A stretch of DNA of 64,000 nucleotides from assembly GCF_009708215.1 (NCBI RefSeq), contig NZ_CP046175.1, positions 4,092,001-4,156,000 on the forward strand, in the 5' to 3' direction. This DNA is from Occultella kanbiaonis. Lineage in GTDB: Bacteria > Actinomycetota > Actinomycetes > Actinomycetales > Beutenbergiaceae. Shown piece after piece: positions 16,618-24,897 of the stretch. The translations under genes were made by a program, and so were the position numbers. The notes beneath the pieces were generated by a model. It worked only from the letters and a program-made list of their open reading frames with translations. It did no database searches and was not told the origin of the DNA. How positions within the stretch are numbered: position 1 is the first letter of the stretch; each line of letters starts with the position of its first letter.

Positions 16618-19600
16618 TCAGGTGTCCTCCAACCGGCGGCGCCGGGTCGGCAGGGCGAGCAGGACGGTGAGCCCGAGCACCACGATGGTGACCACTCGCC
16701 AGGGCATGTGCAGGGCGTGCTCGTAGCGGACCTCGATGGTGCCCACGGCGCCGTCCGGGATGCTGAACGCCTGCCGCCAGCCCGCATCGACGGACCGCAG
16801 CGGCTGGCCGCCGACCCAGGCCCGCCAGGACGGATCGGCCCGCTCGGCAAGGACCAGGGTGCGCCCGGTGCCGTCAGCCGTGATCCGGCCCGCCGCGGTC
16901 ACACCGGTGGAGGGCACGGTGGCCAGCACCGCGCCGGTCGCGTCGGTCACCTGGGCGCGCGCGATCGAGGTGTCCGTGGATCCGTCGCCGAGATTGACGC
17001 GCCAGATCACGCCGCTGTCGTTCTCGGTGACCCGGTCCAGCCCGCGCACCGAGTCCAGCAGGGCGATCAGCCGGCTCCGTTCGGTCGGATCGGCGAGTAC
17101 ACCGCTCGCGTTGGCATCGACCGCAGGCACGACCACGACGGCGACGGCGTGGGTCGCCAGCGCCGTGGCCGCGTCGTTCGCCGTGCCGGTCGCGAGGGCG
17201 GCCACCAGTTCACCCAGGTCGGCATCCGCGGCATCGAGGACCTCCGGGTCGGCGAGATCGTCTGCGGACTCCACCCGCACCAGGCCCCCGAGTGCGACCG
17301 CGGTGGCGGTCTCGGTCAGTTGTGGCCCGTCGCCACGCCAGAGCTGGGCGTCCAGTTCGTCCTCGGTGGGGGTCAGCGCGAGCACCCGGGCGCCCTGCGG
17401 CGGTCGTTGCACCTCCAGGCCGAGGGCTGGCACCGGTTCGGCAGTGCGCGCGGCGATCTGCACGAGTCCGGTGGGTTCGGCGCCGCTGCGCTCGGCCAGC
17501 ACCCGGGTGGTCCAGAGGGTCGCCGAGCACACCAGCCCGGCCACCACGACGACCGTCGCGACCACTGCGGCGGGTTGGCGCCAGCCGAAACTCACCTGAC
17601 CAAGACTGCCCTTGAGACCGTCGGCGGCGGCGAGCGTGGCGGCGAGCAACCCGAGCAGCACGAGGGAGGTGCCCGGACCCGCCCAGCCCTGCACCACGAC
17701 GTCAGTGTCGGCGCCGAGCGCCCGACCGATCGCCACCGGTACCCGGACCGAGACGGCCGCGGTGAGCACCCCGACGGCGACCAGGAGCCAGGCGATCCGG
17801 ATGGCGCGGGCCCGGCCAGCGCCCCGGAACAGGGCGAGGACCGCCGCCGCGAGCACTGTTCCGGACGCGATCAGCGGCAGCACGGTCGCGGCGGTGCCGT
17901 CCAGGAACGGCACACTGGTCGGCGACGCGGGCCAAGCGAGCAGGGTGAGCCACGCGGGCCCCGGGTCTGACGCGAACGCGACCCCGGGGTCGGCGAAGAT
18001 GAGGCGCCATCCGCCGTCGCCGGCCGTGGCAAGCGCGTGGGAGAGCAACGGCCCGAGTACCACCAGGGCAGGCAGTGCCACGAACACCAGGCGCTTGCGG
18101 CCGACGGCGAGCCGCTTGCGGCGGCCCAGTGCGAGCGCGAGCAGGGCGAGCGCGAGGATACCTGCGGGCAGCAGCACCGGTGCGCCCGCGCACGCGACCG
18201 TGAATGCGAGCCCCGCCGCGGCGGCGGCGCCGAGCGACCCGATGTTGGAGGTCCGGGTGATCACCGTGGCGGCCTCGGGCTCGTCGTCCGGCACGTAGTC
18301 ACCGCTGGTGTTCGACACGATCACCGGCAGGTCGTCGGAGTCCCAGTCGTCGAGCCGGGAACTCGAGGGCCGGGCGGGCCCGTCGGTGGACGACCCCGCC
18401 TCGCTCGTCACATCGGAGTCGTCCTCCGCCGTCGCCGATCGATCGGTCGGTCCGTCGGGGGCGGATGCCCTTTCCGTGGCCGTGCTGTCCTCGGCACCGT
18501 CGGCCTCGGTCGCGGGCCCGGCGTCCTCGGCGGGTTCGGCCCCCGGATCGGCGACCTCGGGATCCGCGAGGGCCGCTAGCCGGGCGCGCTTCGCCTCCCC
18601 GGACAGGACGCCGTCACGTTCGCTCGAGCGAGGCGACACCCGCTGCGCGCCGACCATGCCCGAGATGACCACGTCCCGGCGGTCCAGGCCGAGCGCCCGC
18701 ATCACGCCGAGGGCAACGAACGGCAGGGCCAGGTGGGCGATCACCGCACCGAGGCGACCGTGGCCGAGCGCGAGCAGCAACGGCGGTCCGAGCGCCCACG
18801 CGAGCGCGGCCCAGGCCCGCAGCAGCACCGAGCGGGAGGCGGTACCGGCGGCGAACCAGCCGCCGAGCGCGGCCAGCGGCATCGCCGCCACAAGCAGCGC
18901 GGCGATGCTGATCCGCATCGGCGTGCCGAGTGGTCCGCCGGTCACGAGCGAGAGCAGGCCGAGGAGCCCCAGGAACGGGTCCGGCGGACCCGGGTGGCCG
19001 TCGCCGGTGCCGATCCACGGTGCCAGTGCGGCGTCCCAGACCTGCGCGAACGTCCCGTCGACGGGCAACAGCGCGCCTCCGGTGAGCGCGCCGGAGAAGG
19101 CGACCGGCGCCATGGTCAGCAGGCTGAGCGCAACCACCACCACGAGCACCGTGCCGAGCGTGAGCCGGCGTCGCAGCGCCACGGCGGCGCGTTCGGCCAT
19201 CTCCAACTCGCTGGGGGCGCGGGCCGCGCGTCGCTCGGCCACGGCCTGTCGTCGACGGTCCCGGCGCAGTCGCCAGACGTCCCACCAGGAGGCCTGCAGC
19301 GGTCGCAGGCGCCGGTACGGGAGCTTTCGGGTCGCGCCGCCCCGACGGCGCGCGGCGGAGACCGCACGCGTGTGGGCGAGCACGCCGAGGGCGAGGAACT
19401 CCTCCCCGGCCAGCTCGAGCTCCTTCGTCGCGACCCTCCAGATCGCCCGCACCGGTGCGGCGACGATCGCGGCGATCGCCACGAGCGGCACCAGCACAGC
19501 CGGGACCTGGGTGAGGCGGACGTGCAGGATCGCCCGCCGTCGGGCACGGAACGAACGCCGCGGCTCCTGGGCGCGTGGCTCCTCGGTGCGCGATCCGTCG

Positions 19601-20367
19601 ACCTCCCGGAGCCCGAAGTATCCGGATCGGGCATGCCGCACGACCGCTCGCGGCACCACGACAACCCGGTGGCCGGCGAGGCGGGCCCGGCGGGACAGGT
19701 CCCGCCCGTCCAGGAACGGTCCGAGAGCCGGGTCCGGGCCTCGCAGTGCTCGCCACAGCGTCGCATCGATCAGCATGCCCGCCGTGCCGACGGCGTAGAC
19801 GTCCTCGCGTCCGTCATGCTGACCCTGGTCGATCTCGCCGTCCTCGATGCCGGTGAACCGCTGGCCGTCGAACGTGGCGCTGACGCCCACCGAGATCAGC
19901 CGGTCCGGTTCGTCCCAGTCGACCTGCTTGGCGCCGGCGATCGCGATCGCCCGGCTCCCTTCGACGGCGCCGAGGAGCTCGGCCAGCGCGACGGGCTCGG
20001 GCGCCGAGTCGTCGTGCAGCAGCCAGAGCCAGCGTCTGGTCCGCCCGTCGGATGCGTCGTCGGCGACCGGGTCGAACCCGCCCTCCGTCAGAGCGCGGCG
20101 CACCGCCGCACCGAAGGTCCGTGCCCCGGGCACCGGGACGACGGTGACGTCCTCGGGTGGCAGTCCGGCATCCGTCGCGAGCTGGCGCAGTTCGCTCTCC
20201 CGCGGCTTCTGCCCGAGTGCGGCGATCAGGAGGTGCTCGGGCGCAGTCGTCTGGGCGGCGAGCGCTGCGAGCGTGGTGGGTAGGTAGGGCGAGTCTGCCG
20301 CGCCCACCACCACGGCGAGCGTGTTCCAGGTGTGGGCGGAGTGAGTCTCAGCGGCGGTTGCCTTCAT
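16618..20367 (-). CDS. Large membrane glycosyltransferase (GT2 N-terminal domain)
   Basis: A protein of about 1249 residues. Residues about 15-270 form a family 2 glycosyltransferase-like domain: VVGAADSPYLPTTLAAL, LHDDSAPEPVALAEL, then AVGTAGMLIDATLWRAL. Membrane segments begin near residue 280 and number about 12 to 14. An Asp/Glu/Ser/Thr-rich low-complexity stretch covers about 585-705 between two groups of helices. An extracytoplasmic domain (about 920-1220) is followed by a final helix and a basic tail. The start is ATG 20367; a TTG at 20403 would overlap whiB by 4 bp but adds 12 unlikely residues. It is coupled to DUF5719 downstream and sits behind whiB, an arrangement common in actinobacteria. 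Substrate unknown. Confidence 0.82.
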   Translation of the reverse strand: MKATAAETHSAHTWNTLAVVVGAADSPYLPTTLAALAAQTTAPEHLLIAALGQKPRESELRQLATDAGLPPEDVTVVPVPGARTFGAAVRRALTEGGFDPVADDASDGRTRRWLWLLHDDSAPEPVALAELLGAVEGSRAIAIAGAKQVDWDEPDRLISVGVSATFDGQRFTGIEDGEIDQGQHDGREDVYAVGTAGMLIDATLWRALRGPDPALGPFLDGRDLSRRARLAGHRVVVVPRAVVRHARSGYFGLREVDGSRTEEPRAQEPRRSFRARRRAILHVRLTQVPAVLVPLVAIAAIVAAPVRAIWRVATKELELAGEEFLALGVLAHTRAVSAARRRGGATRKLPYRRLRPLQASWWDVWRLRRDRRRQAVAERRAARAPSELEMAERAAVALRRRLTLGTVLVVVVALSLLTMAPVAFSGALTGGALLPVDGTFAQVWDAALAPWIGTGDGHPGPPDPFLGLLGLLSLVTGGPLGTPMRISIAALLVAAMPLAALGGWFAAGTASRSVLLRAWAALAWALGPPLLLALGHGRLGAVIAHLALPFVALGVMRALGLDRRDVVISGMVGAQRVSPRSSERDGVLSGEAKRARLAALADPEVADPGAEPAEDAGPATEADGAEDSTATERASAPDGPTDRSATAEDDSDVTSEAGSSTDGPARPSSSRLDDWDSDDLPVIVSNTSGDYVPDDEPEAATVITRTSNIGSLGAAAAAGLAFTVACAGAPVLLPAGILALALLALALGRRKRLAVGRKRLVFVALPALVVLGPLLSHALATAGDGGWRLIFADPGVAFASDPGPAWLTLLAWPASPTSVPFLDGTAATVLPLIASGTVLAAAVLALFRGAGRARAIRIAWLLVAVGVLTAAVSVRVPVAIGRALGADTDVVVQGWAGPGTSLVLLGLLAATLAAADGLKGSLGQVSFGWRQPAAVVATVVVVAGLVCSATLWTTRVLAERSGAEPTGLVQIAARTAEPVPALGLEVQRPPQGARVLALTPTEDELDAQLWRGDGPQLTETATAVALGGLVRVESADDLADPEVLDAADADLGELVAALATGTANDAATALATHAVAVVVVPAVDANASGVLADPTERSRLIALLDSVRGLDRVTENDSGVIWRVNLGDGSTDTSIARAQVTDATGAVLATVPSTGVTAAGRITADGTGRTLVLAERADPSWRAWVGGQPLRSVDAGWRQAFSIPDGAVGTIEVRYEHALHMPWRVVTIVVLGLTVLLALPTRRRRLEDT

Positions 20368-20399
20368 ACGGCTTTCACTCGGCGAGCGCCGAGGCCCGC

Positions 20400-20729
20400 T
20401 CAAATCGCTCGGCGCTTGAGCTTGCGACGCTCACGCTCGGACAGGCCACCCCAGATGCCGAACCGCTCGTCATGCTCGAGGGCGTACTCCAAGCATTCCA
20501 CCCGGACCTCGCATGACACGCAGACCCGCTTGGCCTCACGGGTGGACCCGCCCTTCTCGGGAAAGAATGCTTCCGGGTCGGTCTGCGCGCAGAGCGCCCG
20601 CTCCTGCCAGGACAGCGCGCCGTCATCGTCGACGTAGCCATCCACCGGGAACGCGAGCTCCATGCGTGGGGCCGGGACCGGCTGCGGAATTCCGTTGGTG
20701 AGAGGTCCCTCTCCCAGAATGTTCCACAC
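20400..20729 (-). CDS. whiB2: WhiB family iron-sulfur regulator (WhiB2/WhmD type)
   Basis: A 109-residue WhiB protein with the four [4Fe-4S] cysteines at 47, 70, 73 and 79 (C-x22-C-x2-C-x5-C), the turn GIWGG at 91-95, and a basic C-terminal tail (ERERRKLKRR). WhiB2/WhmD controls cell division and septation genes with the housekeeping sigma factor. Start GTG 20729 has GGGG nearby; an internal ATG at codon 23 is possible. Neighbours manB, DUF3499 and the big glycosyltransferase match the WhiB2 context of mycobacteria. A sigma-A-like promoter overlapped by a palindrome lies 66-94 bp upstream. Confidence 0.92.
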   Translation of the reverse strand: MWNILGEGPLTNGIPQPVPAPRMELAFPVDGYVDDDGALSWQERALCAQTDPEAFFPEKGGSTREAKRVCVSCEVRVECLEYALEHDERFGIWGGLSERERRKLKRRAI

Positions 20730-20794
20730 GGCTTACCCCAATCGTCGTACATGCCCCTTGCTCGGACACCCCGGGAACGAGGCGCTTGCAATGA

Positions 20795-20823
20795 ATTACA
20801 CGCGTGTAACCCGCCTGAGTCAA
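20795..20823 (-). promoter_or_regulatory. Promoter and operator-like palindrome upstream of whiB2
   Basis: On the minus strand TTGACT (20818-20823) and TGTAAT (20795-20800) are exactly 17 bases apart. A perfect 14-bp palindrome, TTACACGCGTGTAA (20796-20809), covers the spacer end and the -10, so a dimeric regulator bound there would control whiB2. Confidence 0.6.
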
Positions 20824-20870
20824 GCCGAGAGCGGATTTTGATGGCGGTCACCGGCGTGTCGTGCACGGCC

Positions 20871-20876
20871 TACCCT
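20871..20876 (+). promoter_or_regulatory. Leaderless-type -10 element for TIGR03089 gene
   Basis: TACCCT seven bases before ATG 20884 with no Shine-Dalgarno. Confidence 0.4.
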
Positions 20877-20883
20877 CGCAGGT

Positions 20884-21693
20884 ATGGCGCACGATACCCC
20901 CCTCGACTCCGTCCGCGATCTGGTCGCGTTCTGGCAGGCCACCGACCCGACCTCGCCGCGGCTGACTTGGTACGGCCCGGACTCCGATCGGGTGGAACTC
21001 TCGGGGCGGGTCCTCGCCAACTGGGTCATCAAGGCGACGAATCTGCTCACCGAGGAGGCGGACGCCGGGCCGCGTGTCCTCGTCGGGGTTGACCTGCCCG
21101 TGCACTGGCGCGGGATCATCTGGTCCCTGGCGGCCCTGCATGCCGGTGCGTCCGTGCATCTCACGGTTGGCGACGCCGCCGGTCCACTCCCCCGCTCCAA
21201 GGGCGCCCCGCCGGTGCTCGACGCGGTGGTCACCGCCGACCCGGAACGCGCCCGTGAACGAGTTCGCGCAGGTGGGAGCGTCATCGCGGTCGCTCTGCCG
21301 GCGCTGGCGAGGTCCTTCGACGGACCGCTCGGTCCCGGTGTGATCGACGGTGCCGCGGACCTGATGACGTACCCGGACGTGCTCACGCAGCCCGCGGAGT
21401 CCGATCCCGAGGGTCCCGCCATCGACGGCGCGAGCCACGCCGACCTGCTCACCTGGGCGAGGCGAGCAGCAGCCGACGTCACCGGTCCCGGAGCCGTCCG
21501 TCCGCCGTCGGAGGCTCCCATCGTTTCGACGGCGACCGGTCCGCGTGCGCTGGTGGCATCGTCCGACCCACGAGGGGCTCTGGCCACGTCGTTGGCCGCG
21601 TGGGCGGAACACGGCTCGGTCGTGCTCGTCGGGGACCCTCGCTCCGCGGCCGACCTCGCGCACCTCGCACAGGTCGAGGGCACCACCTCCTGA
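20884..21693 (+). CDS. TIGR03089 family protein
   Basis: A 269-residue actinobacterial protein that resembles only the N-terminal part of adenylate-forming (acyl-CoA synthetase-like) enzymes: LTWYGPDSDRVELSGRVLANWVIKA mirrors the substrate-entry region, and VGVDLPVHWRGIIWSLAALHAGAS the next helix. The AMP-binding P-loop and the C-terminal catalytic lobe are missing, so it is unlikely to activate acids. The function is unknown. It is divergent from whiB2, converges on manA, and this neighbourhood is conserved. Confidence 0.85.
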   Translation: MAHDTPLDSVRDLVAFWQATDPTSPRLTWYGPDSDRVELSGRVLANWVIKATNLLTEEADAGPRVLVGVDLPVHWRGIIWSLAALHAGASVHLTVGDAAGPLPRSKGAPPVLDAVVTADPERARERVRAGGSVIAVALPALARSFDGPLGPGVIDGAADLMTYPDVLTQPAESDPEGPAIDGASHADLLTWARRAAADVTGPGAVRPPSEAPIVSTATGPRALVASSDPRGALATSLAAWAEHGSVVLVGDPRSAADLAHLAQVEGTTS

Positions 21694-21699
21694 CGCGTG

Positions 21700-21734
21700 C
21701 AGGCCGGGCGTGTCGCTCAGGGCACCCCGGCCTG
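21700..21734. terminator. Inverted repeat between TIGR03089 gene and manA
   Basis: CAGGCCGGG (21700-21708) pairs perfectly with CCCGGCCTG (21726-21734) across the convergent gap and the manA stop codon. The loop is 17 bases and no U-tract follows, so terminator function is plausible but weak. Confidence 0.4.
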
Positions 21735-22904
21735 GGCGACGCGCCCGGTGCCCGAGAGCCGTACCGTGCCCTCGTCCGCGGCCACGAACACGCACTGCCC
21801 ACGAGCGACCGTCACGCCGTCGGGATCGGCGTCGGACGTCACGGAGAGCTCGCCGTCCAGGCCGAGCAGCAGGCGTGGCCCACGGCCCGGGAACCGGCGC
21901 TCGTGCTGACCGTCGAGGGTGGCCACAGAGAGTTCGAAGTCGTCGACCGGCGCGTAGTACACGCCGGTGCACTCGTCGAACATCTCGGGGGCGATCCGGA
22001 TCGGTGGAGCGGCGACCCAGTCGATGGTCTCGAGGACCTCGGGGATGTCGACGCGCTTGGTGGTCAGGCCCGCCCGCAGCACGTTGTCGGAGTTCGCCAT
22101 GAGCTCGACGGCGAAGCCGCTGAGATAGGCGTGCACGCCGCCGGCCGGTACGAACATCGCCTCGCCCGGGTGCAGCGTCACGGGGTTGAGCAGCAGGGCC
22201 GCCACGGTGCCCGGGTCCCCGGGATAGGCGGAGGCGAGGTGGGTCACGATGGTGTCGGTGCGCGCGGACGGCGACCGCCCGCTGCGCAGGCGGGCGGCAC
22301 ACGCGGCCGCAGCCGCCTCGACGGCCGACGCGCCGCCGTCGGCGCCGCTGACGAGCAGGTGCGTGAACGCGGCCCGCACGCCGGACGCCGTCGGGCTGGC
22401 CTGGAGATGGCCGAGCATCTCGCGGGCGAGCGGGGCGTCCAGACCGTCGAGGAGTTCCGCGGCCCGGCGCGGTGCCCGGAACCCGCTGACCGCCTCGAAG
22501 TTCGTGAGCGCGTAGACGAGTTCGGGCTTGTGGTTCGCGTCGGTGTAGTTGCGCAGCAGCGGGTCGACGCCGGCGGACTCCTCCCGTTCGTGGCCCGCCC
22601 GTGCCTGGCGCAGATCGGGGTGCACCTGGAGCGAGAGGGGGCGCACCGGTGCGATCAGCTTGAGCAGGTACGGCAGGGTCGGGCCGAACCGGGCGACGAC
22701 GTCGGCCCCGAGGAGTCGCTCGGGGTCACCGGCCAGGTAGGTCGGTAGTTCGCCGTCGTCGTCGAGCATCGACGGCGCGGACGGGTGGGCGCCGAACCAG
22801 TGCTCGGCGACCGGCTGCTCGGTGGGCGTGGAGCCCAGGAACCTCGGGATCACCATGGCCGAGCCCCAGGCATAGTCGCGAGGCGACCCGACGAGCACCC
22901 TCAC
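21717..22904 (-). CDS. manA: Mannose-6-phosphate isomerase, class I
   Basis: A 395-residue zinc enzyme linking fructose-6-phosphate and mannose-6-phosphate, upstream of ManB. Type I features are visible: YAWGS near the start, LQVHPD and HKPELVYAL carrying zinc ligands, FVPAGGVHAYLSG, and MANSDNVLRAGLTTK with the catalytic Arg. The start GTG 22904 overlaps the methyltransferase stop as GTGA, so the two are coupled. Codons further upstream in this frame are out of frame within the methyltransferase gene. Confidence 0.93.
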   Translation of the reverse strand: MRVLVGSPRDYAWGSAMVIPRFLGSTPTEQPVAEHWFGAHPSAPSMLDDDGELPTYLAGDPERLLGADVVARFGPTLPYLLKLIAPVRPLSLQVHPDLRQARAGHEREESAGVDPLLRNYTDANHKPELVYALTNFEAVSGFRAPRRAAELLDGLDAPLAREMLGHLQASPTASGVRAAFTHLLVSGADGGASAVEAAAAACAARLRSGRSPSARTDTIVTHLASAYPGDPGTVAALLLNPVTLHPGEAMFVPAGGVHAYLSGFAVELMANSDNVLRAGLTTKRVDIPEVLETIDWVAAPPIRIAPEMFDECTGVYYAPVDDFELSVATLDGQHERRFPGRGPRLLLGLDGELSVTSDADPDGVTVARGQCVFVAADEGTVRLSGTGRVAQAGVP

Positions 22905-23671
22905 GCGGGGCGCTCGGCGACGACCACCAGCCCGGTGCCCGTGGTCGGACGGAGCCGCTGCAGCCAGCGGAACGGGGCGGTGGCGGTCTGGATCGCGAGC
23001 CCGATCAGTCGCTTGCGCGGCTGGTTCGTGCGCCCGCTGGCGGCGGTCAGGTCCTCGACGGAGGCGTCCTTGTATTCGCCGGCGAGCTTCTTGGAGTCCA
23101 TTCGGTTGCGCACCGCCTCGAGCGCGTATCCGAGCGGCCAGGCGTACACCGTGACCTGCGGCCGGACCATGCCGACCTTCGTGAGCAGCGCGCTCATCTC
23201 CTCGGGCGAGTAGCGGCGGAAGTGTCCGGACATGGTGTCCATCGGCCCGAACCGGTCCTGGAACGCCGGCACCGAGAGCATGATCCGCCCACCGGGCTTG
23301 ACGTGCTCCACCCAGGTGCGCAGCGCGGCCTCGTCCTCGTCGATGTGCTCGAGCACCTCGAACGCGCATACCAGGTCGTAGGTCTGCCCGGCCGGGGCGG
23401 ACTGGTCCGTCCCGTTGATGACCGTGCCACCGCGCGGGCTGATGACACCGTTGGCGCTCGCGTAGGAGGTGGCATCGGGCTCCACCGCGACGTACGTCGT
23501 CAGCGGTGCGATCCGGGCGCCGAAGGCGCCGAGACCGCAGCCGATCTCAAGGACGGTCCGGGGCTTGAGGTCGCGCAGCAGTCGCGAGACGACGTCCCAG
23601 CGCAGCAGCGCACGGGGCGCCAGGGGCGGATCCCCCTGCACATCGGATCGGGTCGAAGGGTTCTGCGTCAC
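22901..23671 (-). CDS. Class I SAM-dependent methyltransferase
   Basis: A 256-residue Rossmann-fold methyltransferase. Motif I is VLEIGCGLGAFG, followed by VAVEPDATSY, CAFEVLEHIDED and VKPGGRIMLSVPAF, typical of the Methyltransf_11/23 group. A basic, partly hydrophobic C-terminal 70 residues (RNRMDSKKLAGEYKD, then KRLIGLAIQTATAPF) may contact the membrane. Start GTG 23671 follows GGAGG. It is translationally coupled to manA, which suggests a substrate that is a lipid or glycan carrying mannose, but the substrate cannot be read from sequence. Confidence 0.82.
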   Translation of the reverse strand: MTQNPSTRSDVQGDPPLAPRALLRWDVVSRLLRDLKPRTVLEIGCGLGAFGARIAPLTTYVAVEPDATSYASANGVISPRGGTVINGTDQSAPAGQTYDLVCAFEVLEHIDEDEAALRTWVEHVKPGGRIMLSVPAFQDRFGPMDTMSGHFRRYSPEEMSALLTKVGMVRPQVTVYAWPLGYALEAVRNRMDSKKLAGEYKDASVEDLTAASGRTNQPRKRLIGLAIQTATAPFRWLQRLRPTTGTGLVVVAERPA

Positions 23672-23800
23672 GGAGCCTCCAGGTTGGTCGTGGTCGCGTC
23701 CACGGACGCGGTCCGCAGTGCTGGGGAACACGGTAGCGCCCGGGGCTGGATGCGACCGCACGTCGGCGTCACCGACGCGCCGGACCCGCGATCCCCTGGA

Positions 23801-24784
23801 TCAGCCGAAGTGGCTCTCGCAGGCGATGCCGTCGTTGTCACCGTCCAGTCGGTGCACATCCCCGAGGCCGAGGCGAATGTAGTGGTTGAACGTGGTCTGG
23901 GCGTCGGCGCGGCTGGCGAAGTCGGGGCAGTCCAGGTCCGGGGTACGGGGCCGGACCGGGTAGCCGGTCGACGGCGGCGGGGTCGGCGCCGGTGCGGGGG
24001 CGGGCGCCCGGCGCACGCCGAGGGTGTCCCGACCGTCGGCGTTCCAGTCCCCGACCAGGACGGCGTCGCCGGTCCTGCCGTAGGTGAAGACGCGGTTGGC
24101 GGTGGCGCTGCTGAGGCTGTCCGAGAGGTAGTAGGCGTTCGCCCGGCGCACGGCGAGGGTGTCGCGACCGTCGCCGTTCCAGTCCCCGACCAGAACGGCA
24201 TCGGCGGTCCGGCCGTAGGCGAGCACCCGATCGGCGGCGCCGCCGCTCAGTGTGTCCTTGAAGTGGTAGATGTTCCCGCGTCGGACGGCGAGCGTGTCGA
24301 CGCCGTCTCCGTTCCAGTCCCCGACGAGCACGACGTCGTTCGGCCGGCCGTAGGCGACGACACGGTCCGCCGGACCGCTGCTCAGGGAGTCCTTGAAGAA
24401 GTAGAGGTTCCCGCGACGCACCGCGAGCGTGTCGACGCCGTCTCCGTTCCAGTCCCCGACGAGCACCACGTCGTTCGGCCGGCCGTAACCGACCACACGG
24501 TCGGCGTTCCCCGAGGAGAGCGAGTTCCGGAAGTAGTACAGGTTCCCGCGGCGCAGCACGAGTGAGTCGCGGGAGTCTCCGTTCCAGTCCCCGACGTACG
24601 TGCGGTCGCCGACCGCGCCGTATCCGAACGCGATGTTCGCGGTTCCGGAGAACGAGTCGTTGAGGTAGTAGAGGTTCCCGCGTCCGCCCACCTCGAGGCC
24701 CTTGGCCCACGCGGACGGCGTGAGCGCGGCCTGGCCGACCAGCAGGATCGAGAGTGCGGTGAGGACAGCGAGGAACCTGCGCAT
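23801..24784 (-). CDS. Secreted FG-GAP-like repeat protein with C-terminal Excalibur domain
   Basis: A 327-residue precursor with a signal peptide (LTALSILLVGQAALTPSAWA). Residues about 35-255 are five copies of a 45-residue module with the core VGDWNGDGxDTLAVRRGN. A Pro/Ala linker follows (PAPAPAPTPPPS), and the last 45 residues form an Excalibur calcium-binding domain with DCPDF and DGDNDGIACE. All visible parts are extracellular and calcium-related; there is no enzyme domain. The repeats are closely related to those in the amidase at 6170-8224. It likely binds wall or surface polymer in a calcium-dependent way. Confidence 0.85.
   Translation of the reverse strand: MRRFLAVLTALSILLVGQAALTPSAWAKGLEVGGRGNLYYLNDSFSGTANIAFGYGAVGDRTYVGDWNGDSRDSLVLRRGNLYYFRNSLSSGNADRVVGYGRPNDVVLVGDWNGDGVDTLAVRRGNLYFFKDSLSSGPADRVVAYGRPNDVVLVGDWNGDGVDTLAVRRGNIYHFKDTLSGGAADRVLAYGRTADAVLVGDWNGDGRDTLAVRRANAYYLSDSLSSATANRVFTYGRTGDAVLVGDWNADGRDTLGVRRAPAPAPAPTPPPSTGYPVRPRTPDLDCPDFASRADAQTTFNHYIRLGLGDVHRLDGDNDGIACESHFG
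24010..24680 (-). repeat. Five tandem 135-bp (45-codon) repeats
   Basis: The unit encodes YGR-xxD-VVLVGDWNGDGxDT followed by an aromatic strand and DSLSSGxADRV. The stretches 24288-24351 and 24423-24486 are nearly identical at the nucleotide level and exactly 135 bp apart, showing recent duplication or conversion. Confidence 0.85.
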
Positions 24785-24897
24785 CGTGGGACTCCGGGCG
24801 GTGGACGGCGGCGGTGCCGCAGAAGTGGGGGGACGATTGCCGACGCTAGTTCCCGGTCACCCTGTGCGTCGGCGTTCGATCAGTGATCCACGTCACT

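Noticed and set aside
15235-17970. 911-codon open frame on the plus strand over the DUF5719 and giant glycosyltransferase genes
   Set aside because: Antisense shadow rich in Ser/Thr/Pro/Arg; the minus strand carries membrane and GT2 motifs.
24010-24680. CRISPR array or minisatellite RNA
   Set aside because: The 135-bp repeats are in frame, coding, and contiguous without spacers.
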